Of a stretch of DNA of 64,000 bases, positions 47,003 through 55,284 are shown one piece after another. The notes beneath the pieces are model-generated. The model ran no database searches and was not told the origin of the DNA. It saw only the letters and a list, made by a program, of their open reading frames with translations. This DNA comes from Ktedonobacter robiniae (lineage in GTDB: Bacteria > Chloroflexota > Ktedonobacteria > Ktedonobacterales > Ktedonobacteraceae). Positions within the stretch are counted from its first letter, which is position 1. Each line of letters begins with the position of its first letter. Made by a program: the position numbers and the translations under genes. The stretch is taken from positions 1,860,001-1,924,000 of the forward strand of contig NZ_BNJG01000002.1 of the NCBI RefSeq assembly GCF_016587375.1. The letters are read 5' to 3'.

Positions 47003-47774
47003 TTACGCAGAGTGTATCACATTTCCTTGCTCGCGTCGCTCGAACCAGAGGAGGCTTGCGAGCACGATCGCCAGCAACAGGAAGAGCGTTGCAACGAACA
47101 CCGCATATATCAGATGCAGACCGGGCTGAACAGAGGGCGTGGTGAAATCCCCATGAAACTCGCTCCATATTGCTGTCAGCAGCATGTACAGGCGCAACGG
47201 CCAGGCCCAGGGGATGTAGACCCAGACACTCTCTCCCATGGAGGTAGCACCCAGCAAAGGACCGAGCAGCAGACCAACAGCCCCCAGGCCAATCGCCATT
47301 CCCATTCCCTTCGCGGTCGCAGCCCACATGTAGAGGACTTGCAATGGCAAGGTAAAGAGTGCAGTCCCCAGACCAAGCAGCAGGATCACGTTCCACGGCA
47401 CCGCGCCCTGAACATGCAACAAGACGCCTGCTAGGACCAGCACGACGCTCAGGATCAGCGTATGGATGAGCAGGTGCGCCGCCTGGACGAGAAACTTAGC
47501 TCCCAGCAGCATCGCGGGCGCGACTGGACGGACCAGCAACGCTTGCCAGTTGTTCTCTTGCATATCTAGATTGGCGGCGAGTGCGGCCTGAAGGGCTACA
47601 CCCCCGGCGGGCCAGAGAGAGCCATGCGCCAAAGGTAAACTGAAGCATGTTGTTCCAGTCCAGGCGGTACGAGACTGTCAGATACCAGCCCATGCCCAAC
47701 ATACAGACAAGCGGGAAGAGCAGCGTGAGCCACAGGGCAGGCGTGTGCCGCTGCTTGAGCCATTCGGAAGCCAA
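47003..47774 (-). pseudogene. ABC-2 type permease (lantibiotic-immunity-like), frameshifted
   Basis: The N-terminal part reads ASEWLKQRHTPALWLTLLFP; after a CT-repeat (47612-47620) the frame shifts to LWPAGGVALQAALAANLDMQ and runs to an intact C-terminus with several membrane segments. Together they make an EpiG/MutG-like six-helix permease of about 255 aa. The start would be a TTG 13 nt after AAGGAGG. It lies upstream of the response regulator and kinase, the usual order of a self-immunity or antibiotic-export operon. One lost base explains the break. Confidence 0.65.
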
Positions 47775-47782
47775 TGCACGTA

Positions 47783-47910
47783 GTTCACCTCCTTGCGCAC
47801 GAACCAGAACGCGCCCACGATGGCGAAGAGCACATAGCCAACCAGCGCGATGCCTACTATCGGCAGGACTGGCATCTGCCAGAGCGGATCATGTGCTTGC
47901 AGCGGAATAC
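47783..47910 (-). pseudogene. C-terminal fragment of a first ABC-2 permease
   Basis: About 42 residues (PLWQMPVLPIVGIALVG through AFWFVRKEVN) form the last transmembrane helix of a sister permease that should precede the one above. Everything upstream, including the ATPase gene expected for this transporter type, has been replaced by an IS6 fragment. Confidence 0.6.
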
Positions 47911-48171
47911 CATTGGGCCGCACTCCCAATCGAGATGCCACTTGTTTCCCAGCTTACCAGAGCGATACTTGAGTATATTGGCAGACTGCTGACCGAATTT
48001 GAGGCACCACTGGCGAATTGTTTCATAGGTCATGCTGATTCCACGTTCAGCCATGATCTCTTCGAGATCACGGAAACTGAGCGAGAAGCGAAAATACAGC
48101 CACACGCAGTGACCAATAATCTCAGGTGGGAAGCGGAACCCTTTGTAAGGGGAAACAGATGATGGTTTCAT
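47911..48171 (-). pseudogene. IS6-family transposase, N-terminal relic
   Basis: YKGFRFPPEIIGHCVWLYFRF, SLSFRDLEEIMAERGI and TYETIRQWCLKFG are the N-terminal zinc-finger/HTH part of an IS6 transposase. The match ends at GNKWHLD, just before the first catalytic region, and the frame runs into the permease fragment. The subtype looks different from that of the C-terminal relic at 40975-41373, so these are probably not two halves of one element. Confidence 0.75.
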
Positions 48172-48324
48172 CCCATCAGTATGTCAGAAATTTTCGTTTG
48201 TTAGCAAGTTGACAATACCTCGCCTGGAGCGAGAGCGGGGAAATCGGGCATCCAGCTGATTTCCCCGCTCACACCCCTTACTCTAGAGCAAAGTGGCATT
48301 CACGCACCTCTCCATGCAGAGGCT

Positions 48325-48831
48325 CTAGCCAGGGAAATCAGCTGGAACCCCGTGCATGCCGAGCGTGAGCGAGAGTTCGCCGCCGTGATGCATATCATGC
48401 TCCATCACATGCCCGACGACCCAGGCGCGCGACAGGTAGATCTGTTTGCCGTCCAACTCATCGGGGAAGGTTTGTTGCATGTCGGCGGGACTCCAGCGAG
48501 CCAGGCAATTCGCCATGAGTTGCCAGGTGTGGTCGAGACCCTGAGCCAGTTCGGCTGCGGTTAGGATGGGTGTCCCCTGTCGCAGCGCAACCTCGTTTCG
48601 CTTCAGGTACGCACTCATCTCCTCGCCAAACTCTTCTCCCAGGGTTATGATGAACCAGCCGATACGGGCACCGATGATGTGCATGGCGTTCTCGCCAACG
48701 GAGCGCAGGTGAGGCGTGGCACGCAGCGCAAGCTGTTCAGCCGTGAGCGGAGCAATCGCCCCTTTGATGTGCTCCTGATACTCTTTCCAGATAGTGTAGT
48801 ATGTCGTGAGCGTAAAGTTGTCTTCAGCCAT
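48325..48831 (-). CDS. DinB-family protein
   Basis: 168 aa four-helix bundle. The three metal-binding His are in AMHIIGARIGW, VVGHVMEHDMHH and the following GGELSLTLGMHG helix, as in DinB/YfiT-type proteins. These often act in bacillithiol- or mycothiol-type transfers or have unknown roles. The start ATG has AAGGAG eight nt before it; the long upstream extension of the frame is not homologous and overlaps a palindrome and transposase remnant. Confidence 0.85.
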   Translation of the reverse strand: MAEDNFTLTTYYTIWKEYQEHIKGAIAPLTAEQLALRATPHLRSVGENAMHIIGARIGWFIITLGEEFGEEMSAYLKRNEVALRQGTPILTAAELAQGLDHTWQLMANCLARWSPADMQQTFPDELDGKQIYLSRAWVVGHVMEHDMHHGGELSLTLGMHGVPADFPG

Positions 48832-48868
48832 AGAATGGGCTCCTTTTTGCTTCTTTTCTCTTAGATTA

Positions 48869-48905
48869 CCACGGAAAGCGGGCATAAACTGCCCGCTTTC
48901 CGTGG
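48869..48905. repeat. perfect 16-bp inverted repeat with 5-nt loop
   Basis: Arms 48869-48884 and 48890-48905 (CCACGGAAAGCGGGCA and its complement) around TAAAC. No T-tract follows on either strand. It lies between the DinB start and the truncated transposase remnant, so it may be a residual transposon end/hairpin or a strong mRNA structure. Confidence 0.7.
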
Positions 48906-49189
48906 TTCTGATAAAAAACCGGGTCAACGGCATGCTCCGCGATCGGCTCAATACCCTCACCCGCAAGACCCATGCCTTTGCCAAACGGGACGCTACCTGG
49001 GATGCCCTGGTCCACCTGCAGCTTTTTGAACACAACTGGATACACCCTCATCGCGCATTACGTCTCCCAATGCCTGCGGAGTTGCGACGCTATCAGCCAC
49101 GCACTCCTGCCATGGCCTTGAGACTCACCGACCATCCCTGGTCCTGGATTGCGTTCTTGACCACTTCTCTCTACACCACTCCTAAATAG
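48906..49189 (+). pseudogene. C-terminal transposase remnant
   Basis: The stretch RVNGMLRDRLNTLTRKTHAFAK, then TWDALVHLQLFEHNWIHPHRAL and TPAMALRLTDHPWSWIAFL, is the end of an IS-encoded DDE transposase. I know this pattern from IS elements in Chloroflexi and cyanobacteria, but I cannot name the IS family with certainty. Nothing upstream supplies the N-terminus; the match begins right after the palindrome at 48869-48905. Confidence 0.6.
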
Positions 49190-49426
49190 AGTCACTACCT
49201 GATCCTTATTAGGATCAAGAAAAACATTGTATACTTGCGCTTATCAAATTACGAATTCTTAGAAGTGTACAATGAAAGGAAATCTCCTACCAGGATAGCT
49301 ACCGGACATTCTCAGCCCACTTTGCCCCAAGCGCTTTACATGCCGATTCTCTTCGTTTATACTGTATTTGTGTTGCTGTATATAGATCGCTACCTGCAAG
49401 CAATTCAGGAGGGATGAATTATCTCC

Positions 49427-52126
49427 ATGCGTTTTGGGAATCGTTTGCGTCAGGAACGATTGCGCCGTCATTTGTCGCAAGAGGCTTTAGCTGAGGCGCT
49501 TGCCCTCTCTGCCAGGAGTATCCGCCGTTGGGAGCAAGGACAGGCGCTTCCCCAAGCCTCTGTCCGGCTCCAACTCAGTCGCTTTTTCGGACTACGTCTT
49601 GAAGAGTTGTTTGGAGATCAGGAGACCCAGGCCCCTCTCACTCCTCTGTGGTGTGTTCCCTATCCACGCAACCCCTTCTTCACTGGTCGAGATGACATCC
49701 TCGCGGTACTCCACACCTCTCTCTCCATCAATCAGGAGGCTGCGTACACCCAGGTATACGCGCTTCATGGACTGGGGGGCGTCGGCAAGACGCAGATCGC
49801 GCTAGAGTATGCCTATCGGTCTGCTCGGGAGTATCGCGCGATCTTCTGGGTCAGGGCGGAGACCGCCGAGAGCATTGCCTTCGATGTACGGCACTTTGCC
49901 GAGGTGCTCCAATTGCCAGAACAGGACGACAAGGATCGGCAACGTGTTATCATGGCAGTCCGAAACTGGCTGACGCTGCATGATCAATGGCTACTCATCT
50001 GTGATAATGTAGAAGACCTGAACGTGTTAGATCACGTTCTTCCAGCTGTACGACACGGGGCGACCCTCCTGACGACACGCTTGCAGACTCTGGGAACACG
50101 TGGACGAAGCATTCATCTCTCGCCCATGGAACACGAGGAAGGGATGCTGTTGCTGTTACGTCGTGCCAAAGTGCTGGAGGCGGAAGCCACCAGCGAACAG
50201 ATACGCCAACTAGCTGCGCGATCGCCTTCCCAGTATGAGGCGGCGACGGAACTGTTCACAGTCATGGGAGGATTGCCTCTGGCGCTTGATCAAGCAGGAG
50301 CCTACCTGGAAGAAACGCAGTGTGGACTGCCTGCTTACCTGGAACTCTTTTCTACCCGACGAACTCTTCTGCTCCAGCGGCGAGGAGAGGGGGTGCAGGA
50401 TCACCCTGCATCCGTTTCCACCACATTCACCCTGGCTATCATGGCGACAGCTGAACGTCACCCGGCAGTATTGGATCTTTTACGCGTCTGTGCGCTGCTG
50501 CAGCCGGATGCTATTCCCGAAGAGCTCTTTCGCCAGGAGGCTGAGTATCTCGGAGAAACACTGAAAGCTGTGAGTCGCGAAGCGCTGGACTGGAATCAGG
50601 TGGTTGCGGCTGCGTGTTCTTATTCCCTGCTCTCGCGTCAGGCAGAAGCACAGGCATTTTCGATCCATCGGCTCGTGCAGGCGATTCTCCTGGATTCTCT
50701 GACAGAGGCAGAGCGAGAAGAGTGGAACCTGCGAGTTCTTCACGCTCTTGACGTTATATTCCCTGAAATATCAGCAATAACGGAGTACTCCATCTGGAAA
50801 CAATGTGAGCGGCTGTTGCCGCATGCGCTCCTCTGTTTGCACCGAGTGGAAGCCGCTGAACGCTCCCTTGCCCTGGCTTCCTTAGCGTCCAAGGTAGCAC
50901 AGTATTTACGTGAGCGTGGACAATATGGAGAAGCAGAGCCACTCTACCAGCGAGCGTTCCATATTCGGGAGCAGGTTCTGGGGCCAGCCCATCCCCAGGT
51001 AGTTACCTCGCTAAATAATCTAGCGGTCCTCTATTGGCGAGAGGGCAAATACGGGGAAGCAGAACCACTCTATCAGCGAGCGTTGTCTATTTTAGAGCAA
51101 GTTCCGGGAAGTGAGCATTTGCAGGTGGCTGGAGTGCTCACTAATCTGGCCAATCTCTACCGAGATCAGGGCAAATATGTGGAGGCAGAACCTCTCTGTC
51201 TGCGCTCATTACATGTATACGAGCAAGTCCTGGATCCTGATCATCTGCAGCTTGCTCTTCCGCTCAACAATCTGGCGACGCTCTATGCGTCTCAAGGCAA
51301 GTATACAGAGGCGGGGCCGCTCTTTCTGCGAGCATTACATATTTGGGAGCAGTCCCTAGGACCCGAGCATCCTGTAGTGGCTCAAGCCCTTCACAATCTG
51401 GCTGAACTCTACCGATATCAGGGCAAGTCTGTGGAGTCGGGACCACTCTTTCAGCGAGCGCTCTCTCTCCGAGAGCAACATCTTGGGTTGCATCATCCTG
51501 AGACAGCACAAACGTTGCACGACCTGGCACTGCTCTACCGAGATCAGGGCAAGTATGTGGAAGCGGAACCACTCTTTCAGAGAGCGTTACATATCTGGGA
51601 GCAGGCTTTGGGTCATGAGCATCTCTTGGCGGCCCAAGCCCTTCATAATCTGGCTGAACTTTATCGGTACCAGAGCAAATATGCGGAGGCGGAGTCGCTC
51701 TATCGGCGAGCGTTACGTATCAGCGAACAGAGCCAAGGAGCGGAGCATGGCTTGATGCCTCAGGTACTCACTGGGTTGGCGAACCTCTACTGTCATCAGG
51801 GGAAGTATGTGGAAGCAGAACCACTCTATCGACAAGCATTGCATATTCAAGAGCAGGTTCTGGGACCAACCCATCCTGAGACAGCAGAAACATTGCATGA
51901 TCTAGGTATCTTTTTTCAGAAGCAGGGCGAACTGTACGAGGCGTTTTCCCTTGTTGAACGGGCCTTGGAGATTCGCTCGCAGTCTCTAGGAGAAGGCCAT
52001 CCGAAAACGATGGCCACGCAAGCGCTCTATATTCAGCTCGTACAGGATCAAGAGCAGCGGAAAAAAGGCGTGTTTTCTCAACATTGTGGAGAAGAGACCT
52101 TGGACCAGGACCTATCTGCAAATTAA
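49427..52126 (+). CDS. STAND-type regulator: XRE HTH - NB-ARC - TPR repeats
   Basis: 899 aa. The N-terminal XRE HTH (about 1-65, RHLSQEALAEALALSARSIRRWEQG) is followed by an NB-ARC ATPase with P-loop GLGGVGKTQIAL near 114-125, Walker B LLICDNV and GLPLALDQAG. From about residue 495 there are nine to ten tandem 42-residue tetratricopeptide repeats (pattern NLAxLYRxQGKYxEAEPLxxRALxIxEQ). HTH fusion suggests a signal-responsive DNA-binding switch; similar architectures also occur in antiviral STAND proteins. The gene is alone on its strand. AGGAGG lies 14 nt before the ATG. The repeats are highly similar to each other at DNA level, so copy number could vary. Confidence 0.88.
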   Translation: MRFGNRLRQERLRRHLSQEALAEALALSARSIRRWEQGQALPQASVRLQLSRFFGLRLEELFGDQETQAPLTPLWCVPYPRNPFFTGRDDILAVLHTSLSINQEAAYTQVYALHGLGGVGKTQIALEYAYRSAREYRAIFWVRAETAESIAFDVRHFAEVLQLPEQDDKDRQRVIMAVRNWLTLHDQWLLICDNVEDLNVLDHVLPAVRHGATLLTTRLQTLGTRGRSIHLSPMEHEEGMLLLLRRAKVLEAEATSEQIRQLAARSPSQYEAATELFTVMGGLPLALDQAGAYLEETQCGLPAYLELFSTRRTLLLQRRGEGVQDHPASVSTTFTLAIMATAERHPAVLDLLRVCALLQPDAIPEELFRQEAEYLGETLKAVSREALDWNQVVAAACSYSLLSRQAEAQAFSIHRLVQAILLDSLTEAEREEWNLRVLHALDVIFPEISAITEYSIWKQCERLLPHALLCLHRVEAAERSLALASLASKVAQYLRERGQYGEAEPLYQRAFHIREQVLGPAHPQVVTSLNNLAVLYWREGKYGEAEPLYQRALSILEQVPGSEHLQVAGVLTNLANLYRDQGKYVEAEPLCLRSLHVYEQVLDPDHLQLALPLNNLATLYASQGKYTEAGPLFLRALHIWEQSLGPEHPVVAQALHNLAELYRYQGKSVESGPLFQRALSLREQHLGLHHPETAQTLHDLALLYRDQGKYVEAEPLFQRALHIWEQALGHEHLLAAQALHNLAELYRYQSKYAEAESLYRRALRISEQSQGAEHGLMPQVLTGLANLYCHQGKYVEAEPLYRQALHIQEQVLGPTHPETAETLHDLGIFFQKQGELYEAFSLVERALEIRSQSLGEGHPKTMATQALYIQLVQDQEQRKKGVFSQHCGEETLDQDLSAN

Positions 52127-52139
52127 CCGTTGGGAATGC

Positions 52140-52473
52140 ACCACTCCTCTGGCACGACTGGAGTCGTCGGGTCCACCGGAGAGCCTGCATCCAGTTGGTG
52201 CGTCAGCAACACGTCACGGTCGAGGTCAAAGCTCCCACTTCTCCTGGCCTCGCTGTTAAGTCTGCGCCTCTCTCCCGGGCGCAGCGAGCGCATTCCCGAC
52301 TCAGTTGGCAAGAGCGCTTCGCTCGCAATGCGCGGATTCCGGGAGCTTCCCAGATCACCATTCAGGTGTTTGGCATCCCATCAGCCTTCGCCGCCTTTCT
52401 CGGTTTGACAAGCGGGGAGCCAGACGCATCCAGGCTCCGGGTGAAGGAAATCATGCCTTGTTCAAGTGAATGA
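52140..52473 (+). pseudogene. C-terminal transposase remnant
   Basis: The frame HDWSRRVHRRACIQLVRQQHV, SRAQRAHSRLSWQERFARNAR and ASQITIQVFGIPSAFAAFLGL matches the C-terminal region of an IS-encoded transposase (the SRAQRxxxRLxWxERLARNAR motif). Its N-terminal part is absent; the remnant starts just after the STAND gene stop. IS family not determined. Confidence 0.55.
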
Positions 52474-52689
52474 AGACGTGTATACTACTCTCAACAATAC
52501 CTGAAAAAGAAAACACCTGCCATTTCTCATTGACAAGCTTACCTGGCTCTCTCTTCTACGAGATACTGACCTGTGAAGCGCTCGCGGCTTCCAACGCCGG
52601 TTTTCTGGACGGAGTTTTCTTGCTAAAAAATCGAAAAGAAGTCTCTTCTCCTCTCTCAAGCGGTGTTCTCATGAAAGAAGTTGATCTCG

Positions 52690-52941
52690 ATGGACCACAC
52701 TCTTCCTCACGATCGATCTGTTTTTGAAACCAGAATCAGACACGCTCGTACCCTGGGCGAGCAGGCGCTGAGAACTTCAGGCGCTCATCCGGATCTGCTG
52801 TTGAAAAGCCTCGTATCAGATCGAGCAGCCGATCAGCGATATGGAGTCATCCTTGTTGTACGTCCTCCCCTGAGTGTTGTTCAGCAAATTCTCGCGATCC
52901 AGCAGTACTTGAGGGCATATGAACCGCAGCAGTACTACTGA
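52690..52941 (+). pseudogene. truncated 2'-5' RNA ligase-like protein (N-terminal part)
   Basis: 83 codons with the N-terminal pattern of the LigT/2H-family group seen in Chloroflexi: GEQALRTSGAHPDLLLKSL, DQRYGVILVVRPPLSVVQQI and LRAYEPQQYY. The family continues with YYPxSDLHxTV, the first catalytic HxT. Here a TGA follows QQYY, and the His motif is not intact in any frame. So neither 2H catalytic motif is present and the fragment should be inactive. Confidence 0.5.
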
Positions 52942-53208
52942 AGTCACCTTGTCAGATCAGCACCTCGTTGCGCAACTCGTGGGATTTTCAAGAGAAAGAT
53001 GCAGTACAATCTTCCATCTACTGTTAAGCTCAGTCCGCTTCGGGAGGGGATAGTTGCTCGTCTGTCCGAAGATTCACCCAATTTACCAGGAACGCAAGGC
53101 TAGCTGTTAGTAAGTGCGAGGAGTGGGCAGGTTTTCGGGTGACTCTTGAGCACCTGGCGTGAAGAATGACAGGCGGAATCTTGAGCAGTACAACCATTCA
53201 CCATATGA

Positions 53209-53415
53209 GAAGCCGCTCCCTATCCAGGATATCAGTGGGGAAAGTTGTACATAGATCTTTTCTCTCGACGTGCCAAGGCATCGAGATACCCAACTCCCTC
53301 TGGCACGTCATGTCTCCTTTCGCTACTGGACAAAGCAGGGTTCAAGAGTTTCCTCACAGCATATTCTCAGGTCACCTCAAAACCTCATTGGCAGTGGTGC
53401 GCCAAGAGAGCATGA
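53209..53415 (+). other. unassigned 68-codon coding-like segment
   Basis: A stop-to-stop frame that reads like protein (PYPGYQWGKLYIDLFSRRAK, then TPSGTSCLLSLLDKAGF) but has no start codon or ribosome-binding site. I do not recognise the family. It may be the C-terminal end of a lost gene between the RNA-ligase fragment and the MBL-fold hydrolase. Confidence 0.2.
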
Positions 53416-53505
53416 CGTTTCAAATCTGGAGGAGAACCATCATGGAGACAGCCAACACTCATGAAAAAAGCGCTATAGGGCGAGACCGAAGGATCACCCA
53501 CTTCT

Positions 53506-54210
53506 CTAGCCGTAATACTCTGGCAACTTTTTCAATGCCTTCCACCCATCGCTATCATGTCCACAAACGACCAATGTCACCTTCTCCCGTTCTGCCAGGT
53601 ATATCAGCTTTCGTGTGCTCGCGATGGTCCCATCCCTATCCATATCCATTGGCCCTGTCTCCCGATCTACACGCCAGAACTCTTTTCTCGTGACAGCATC
53701 GATTGCTAACAACACTGCACCTGTCTGTGGTAAATGGATCAGGACTGACTGATGACCCGGCACGTGACCGCTCGTATCAACTATATGCAATCCTGGAAAC
53801 AATTCAACATCTCCATCAATCAGACGGTATTTTCTCCCAGGAAGATCCCAATGAATCCGACTACGGGCGAAACGCTCTAGCCCATGAAGAGCCGCCTCAT
53901 GGTGTTTTCGCTGCACCACAAACTCTGCATTGGTGAACTCGCTATGATAGCCTATATGGTCTCGATCATAATGGGTACAGACAACTGTATCAATGTCTTC
54001 AGGCTCTAGACCTATCTCGGCAAGTTGCTCAACCACATTCCTCCCCCAAATAGGAGGCTGACCATCAGATTCCTCATGACTGAAAGGCAAGCCACTATCG
54101 ACGAGCACATTCTTTCCATCTTTTGTCTGCACAAGATAGCAGCCAACCGGCCAATCAGGATCAGGTACCACTAATATGAAATACAAACGCTCTAGCGTTG
54201 AACCAGCCAT
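53506..54210 (-). CDS. metallo-beta-lactamase-fold hydrolase (AHL-lactonase-like group)
   Basis: 234 aa. The metal motif is THYDRDHIG (HxDxDH, as in a branch of 'N-acyl homoserine lactonase family' proteins rather than the usual HxHxDH). It is followed by SGHVPGHQS (third-strand His), LLAIDAVTRKEFW (bridging Asp) and the C-terminal CGHD. The substrate is unknown; quorum-signal hydrolysis is only a family label. The start is uncertain: an ATG 13 nt after AAAGG was preferred, but ATGs 15 and 13 codons earlier are possible. It is divergent from the TetR-M19 unit, with a 500-nt gap. Confidence 0.8.
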   Translation of the reverse strand: MAGSTLERLYFILVVPDPDWPVGCYLVQTKDGKNVLVDSGLPFSHEESDGQPPIWGRNVVEQLAEIGLEPEDIDTVVCTHYDRDHIGYHSEFTNAEFVVQRKHHEAALHGLERFARSRIHWDLPGRKYRLIDGDVELFPGLHIVDTSGHVPGHQSVLIHLPQTGAVLLAIDAVTRKEFWRVDRETGPMDMDRDGTIASTRKLIYLAEREKVTLVVCGHDSDGWKALKKLPEYYG

Positions 54211-54629
54211 TGTCGTGTTTAGACCTTTCTTCGTATTCCTATTTTGCATACTCATCTTTGGCGAAGGAGCGATCCGCAATGCGAGAACAGATCGATGCCC
54301 GAGACCAGGGACTAGCACCATGAGCCAGCCTCCAACAGGAGCGGGGGAAGCGAGCAGAACGGGCGGCTCAATCAGCCGCGCGACAAAGGACACAATTTAC
54401 ACCGTCTAGAAGAAGTATATCAGATAGGAAGCGGTTTTCCCAGGCACATCTGTCCTGGTGCCCACTCGTCGCACTGATTGCTCATCCGTCCCCCGAAAAC
54501 CTGCTCACTCGTCGTGCTTATTACCACTAGTTTTGTTTCAATCTCCACATCTAACGAGCAAAAAGTATTGCAATGGCATTCTATGTTTGAGATGTGTTTA
54601 AATAGACCACATTAAGAAACGTATTCCTC
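54211..54629. other. intergenic region between MBL-fold gene and TetR operator
   Basis: About 420 nt without a supportable gene. It carries the promoters of both divergent genes; the tetR-side promoter and operator are listed separately. Confidence 0.4.
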
Positions 54630-54694
54630 TTGACTACCATAGAATACTCTACTATACTTCCTGTATGAGATATAGTAGAGTATTCTATAGTAGT
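54630..54694 (+). promoter_or_regulatory. tetR promoter with long inverted-repeat operator
   Basis: A sigma-70-type promoter, TTGACT (54630-54635), 17-nt spacer, TATACT (54653-54658). It is overlapped by a 23-bp inverted repeat with one mismatch: arms 54633-54655 and 54672-54694, 16-nt spacer. The left arm covers the spacer and part of the -10 box, and the right arm lies just after the expected transcription start and ends 11 nt before the ATG. This is a very clear autoregulatory operator for the adjacent TetR protein. Confidence 0.85.
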
Positions 54695-54705
54695 TGGAAC
54701 GAGAA

Positions 54706-55175
54706 ATGTCTTATCGCAGCACCGAGCGCAGTGAGCAGCGGCGTCAACAAATGCGGCAAGTTCTGATTACTGCTACACGTGATCTTTTTGTGCGTCAGGG
54801 TTATAAAGCCACGACGATGCAACAGATTGTGCGAGAAGCTGATATCTCGATAAGCAACTGTTATTTCTATTTGCCTACCAAAGAAGCACTACTGAGGGCA
54901 GTGGTTGAAGCTTTTTCCACTTCTATCGGTCAGGCTATCGATATCACCATTGCTCATCTTCCCCTGGCCCTGAGCAACTCGCCGTTGGGCTTCCCAGAGC
55001 CGTCTGGGCTATGCTATCCCAGGCCGATCTCGTCCGTGTTTTATTTGCCGAAACCCAGCTCCCTGAGCTACGATTCACTGCTCTGCACTGCTTTCTTTTA
55101 CGCCTCTCTTTTCAGTTTGCGCTGACCAGGACGGCAAAAACAGCATATGCGGCTGAGGAGATAAAGGTGCTATAA
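54706..55175 (+). CDS. TetR-family repressor (one-base frameshift as sequenced)
   Basis: The N-terminal HTH is intact: QQMRQVLITATRDLFVRQGY, TMQQIVREADISISNCYFYLPTKEALL. After about 85 residues the frame drifts. Adding one C to the C4 at 54961-54964 continues GPEQLAVGLPRAVWAMLSQAD, LVRVLFAETQLPELRF and ends at 55175, for 156 aa, a bit short for the family (usually 180-210). C5 to C4 is the same kind of change seen in NRPS 2 and in the LAL gene at the end of the window. It probably represses itself through the operator just upstream and may control the M19-like gene 109 nt downstream. Confidence 0.7.
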
Positions 55176-55284
55176 GTACGCTTGCTCTTCACTTCGAGTG
55201 CATCGAAGAATATCGATATATTTTGCTGCGTGTTTTCTGTAATGCGGTACACAGTAGTACAGCTCTTTGCGAAGGAGCAGAACA

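Noticed and set aside
40975..48171. IS6 halves at 40975-41373 and 47911-48171 as one element split by an insertion
   Set aside because: The breakpoints are not contiguous in the protein (central part missing) and the two ends look like different IS6 subtypes.
53166..53693. 175-codon plus-strand open frame over the MBL-fold gene border
   Set aside because: Second half is antisense to the conserved hydrolase; first half competes with a better protein-like frame (53209-53415).
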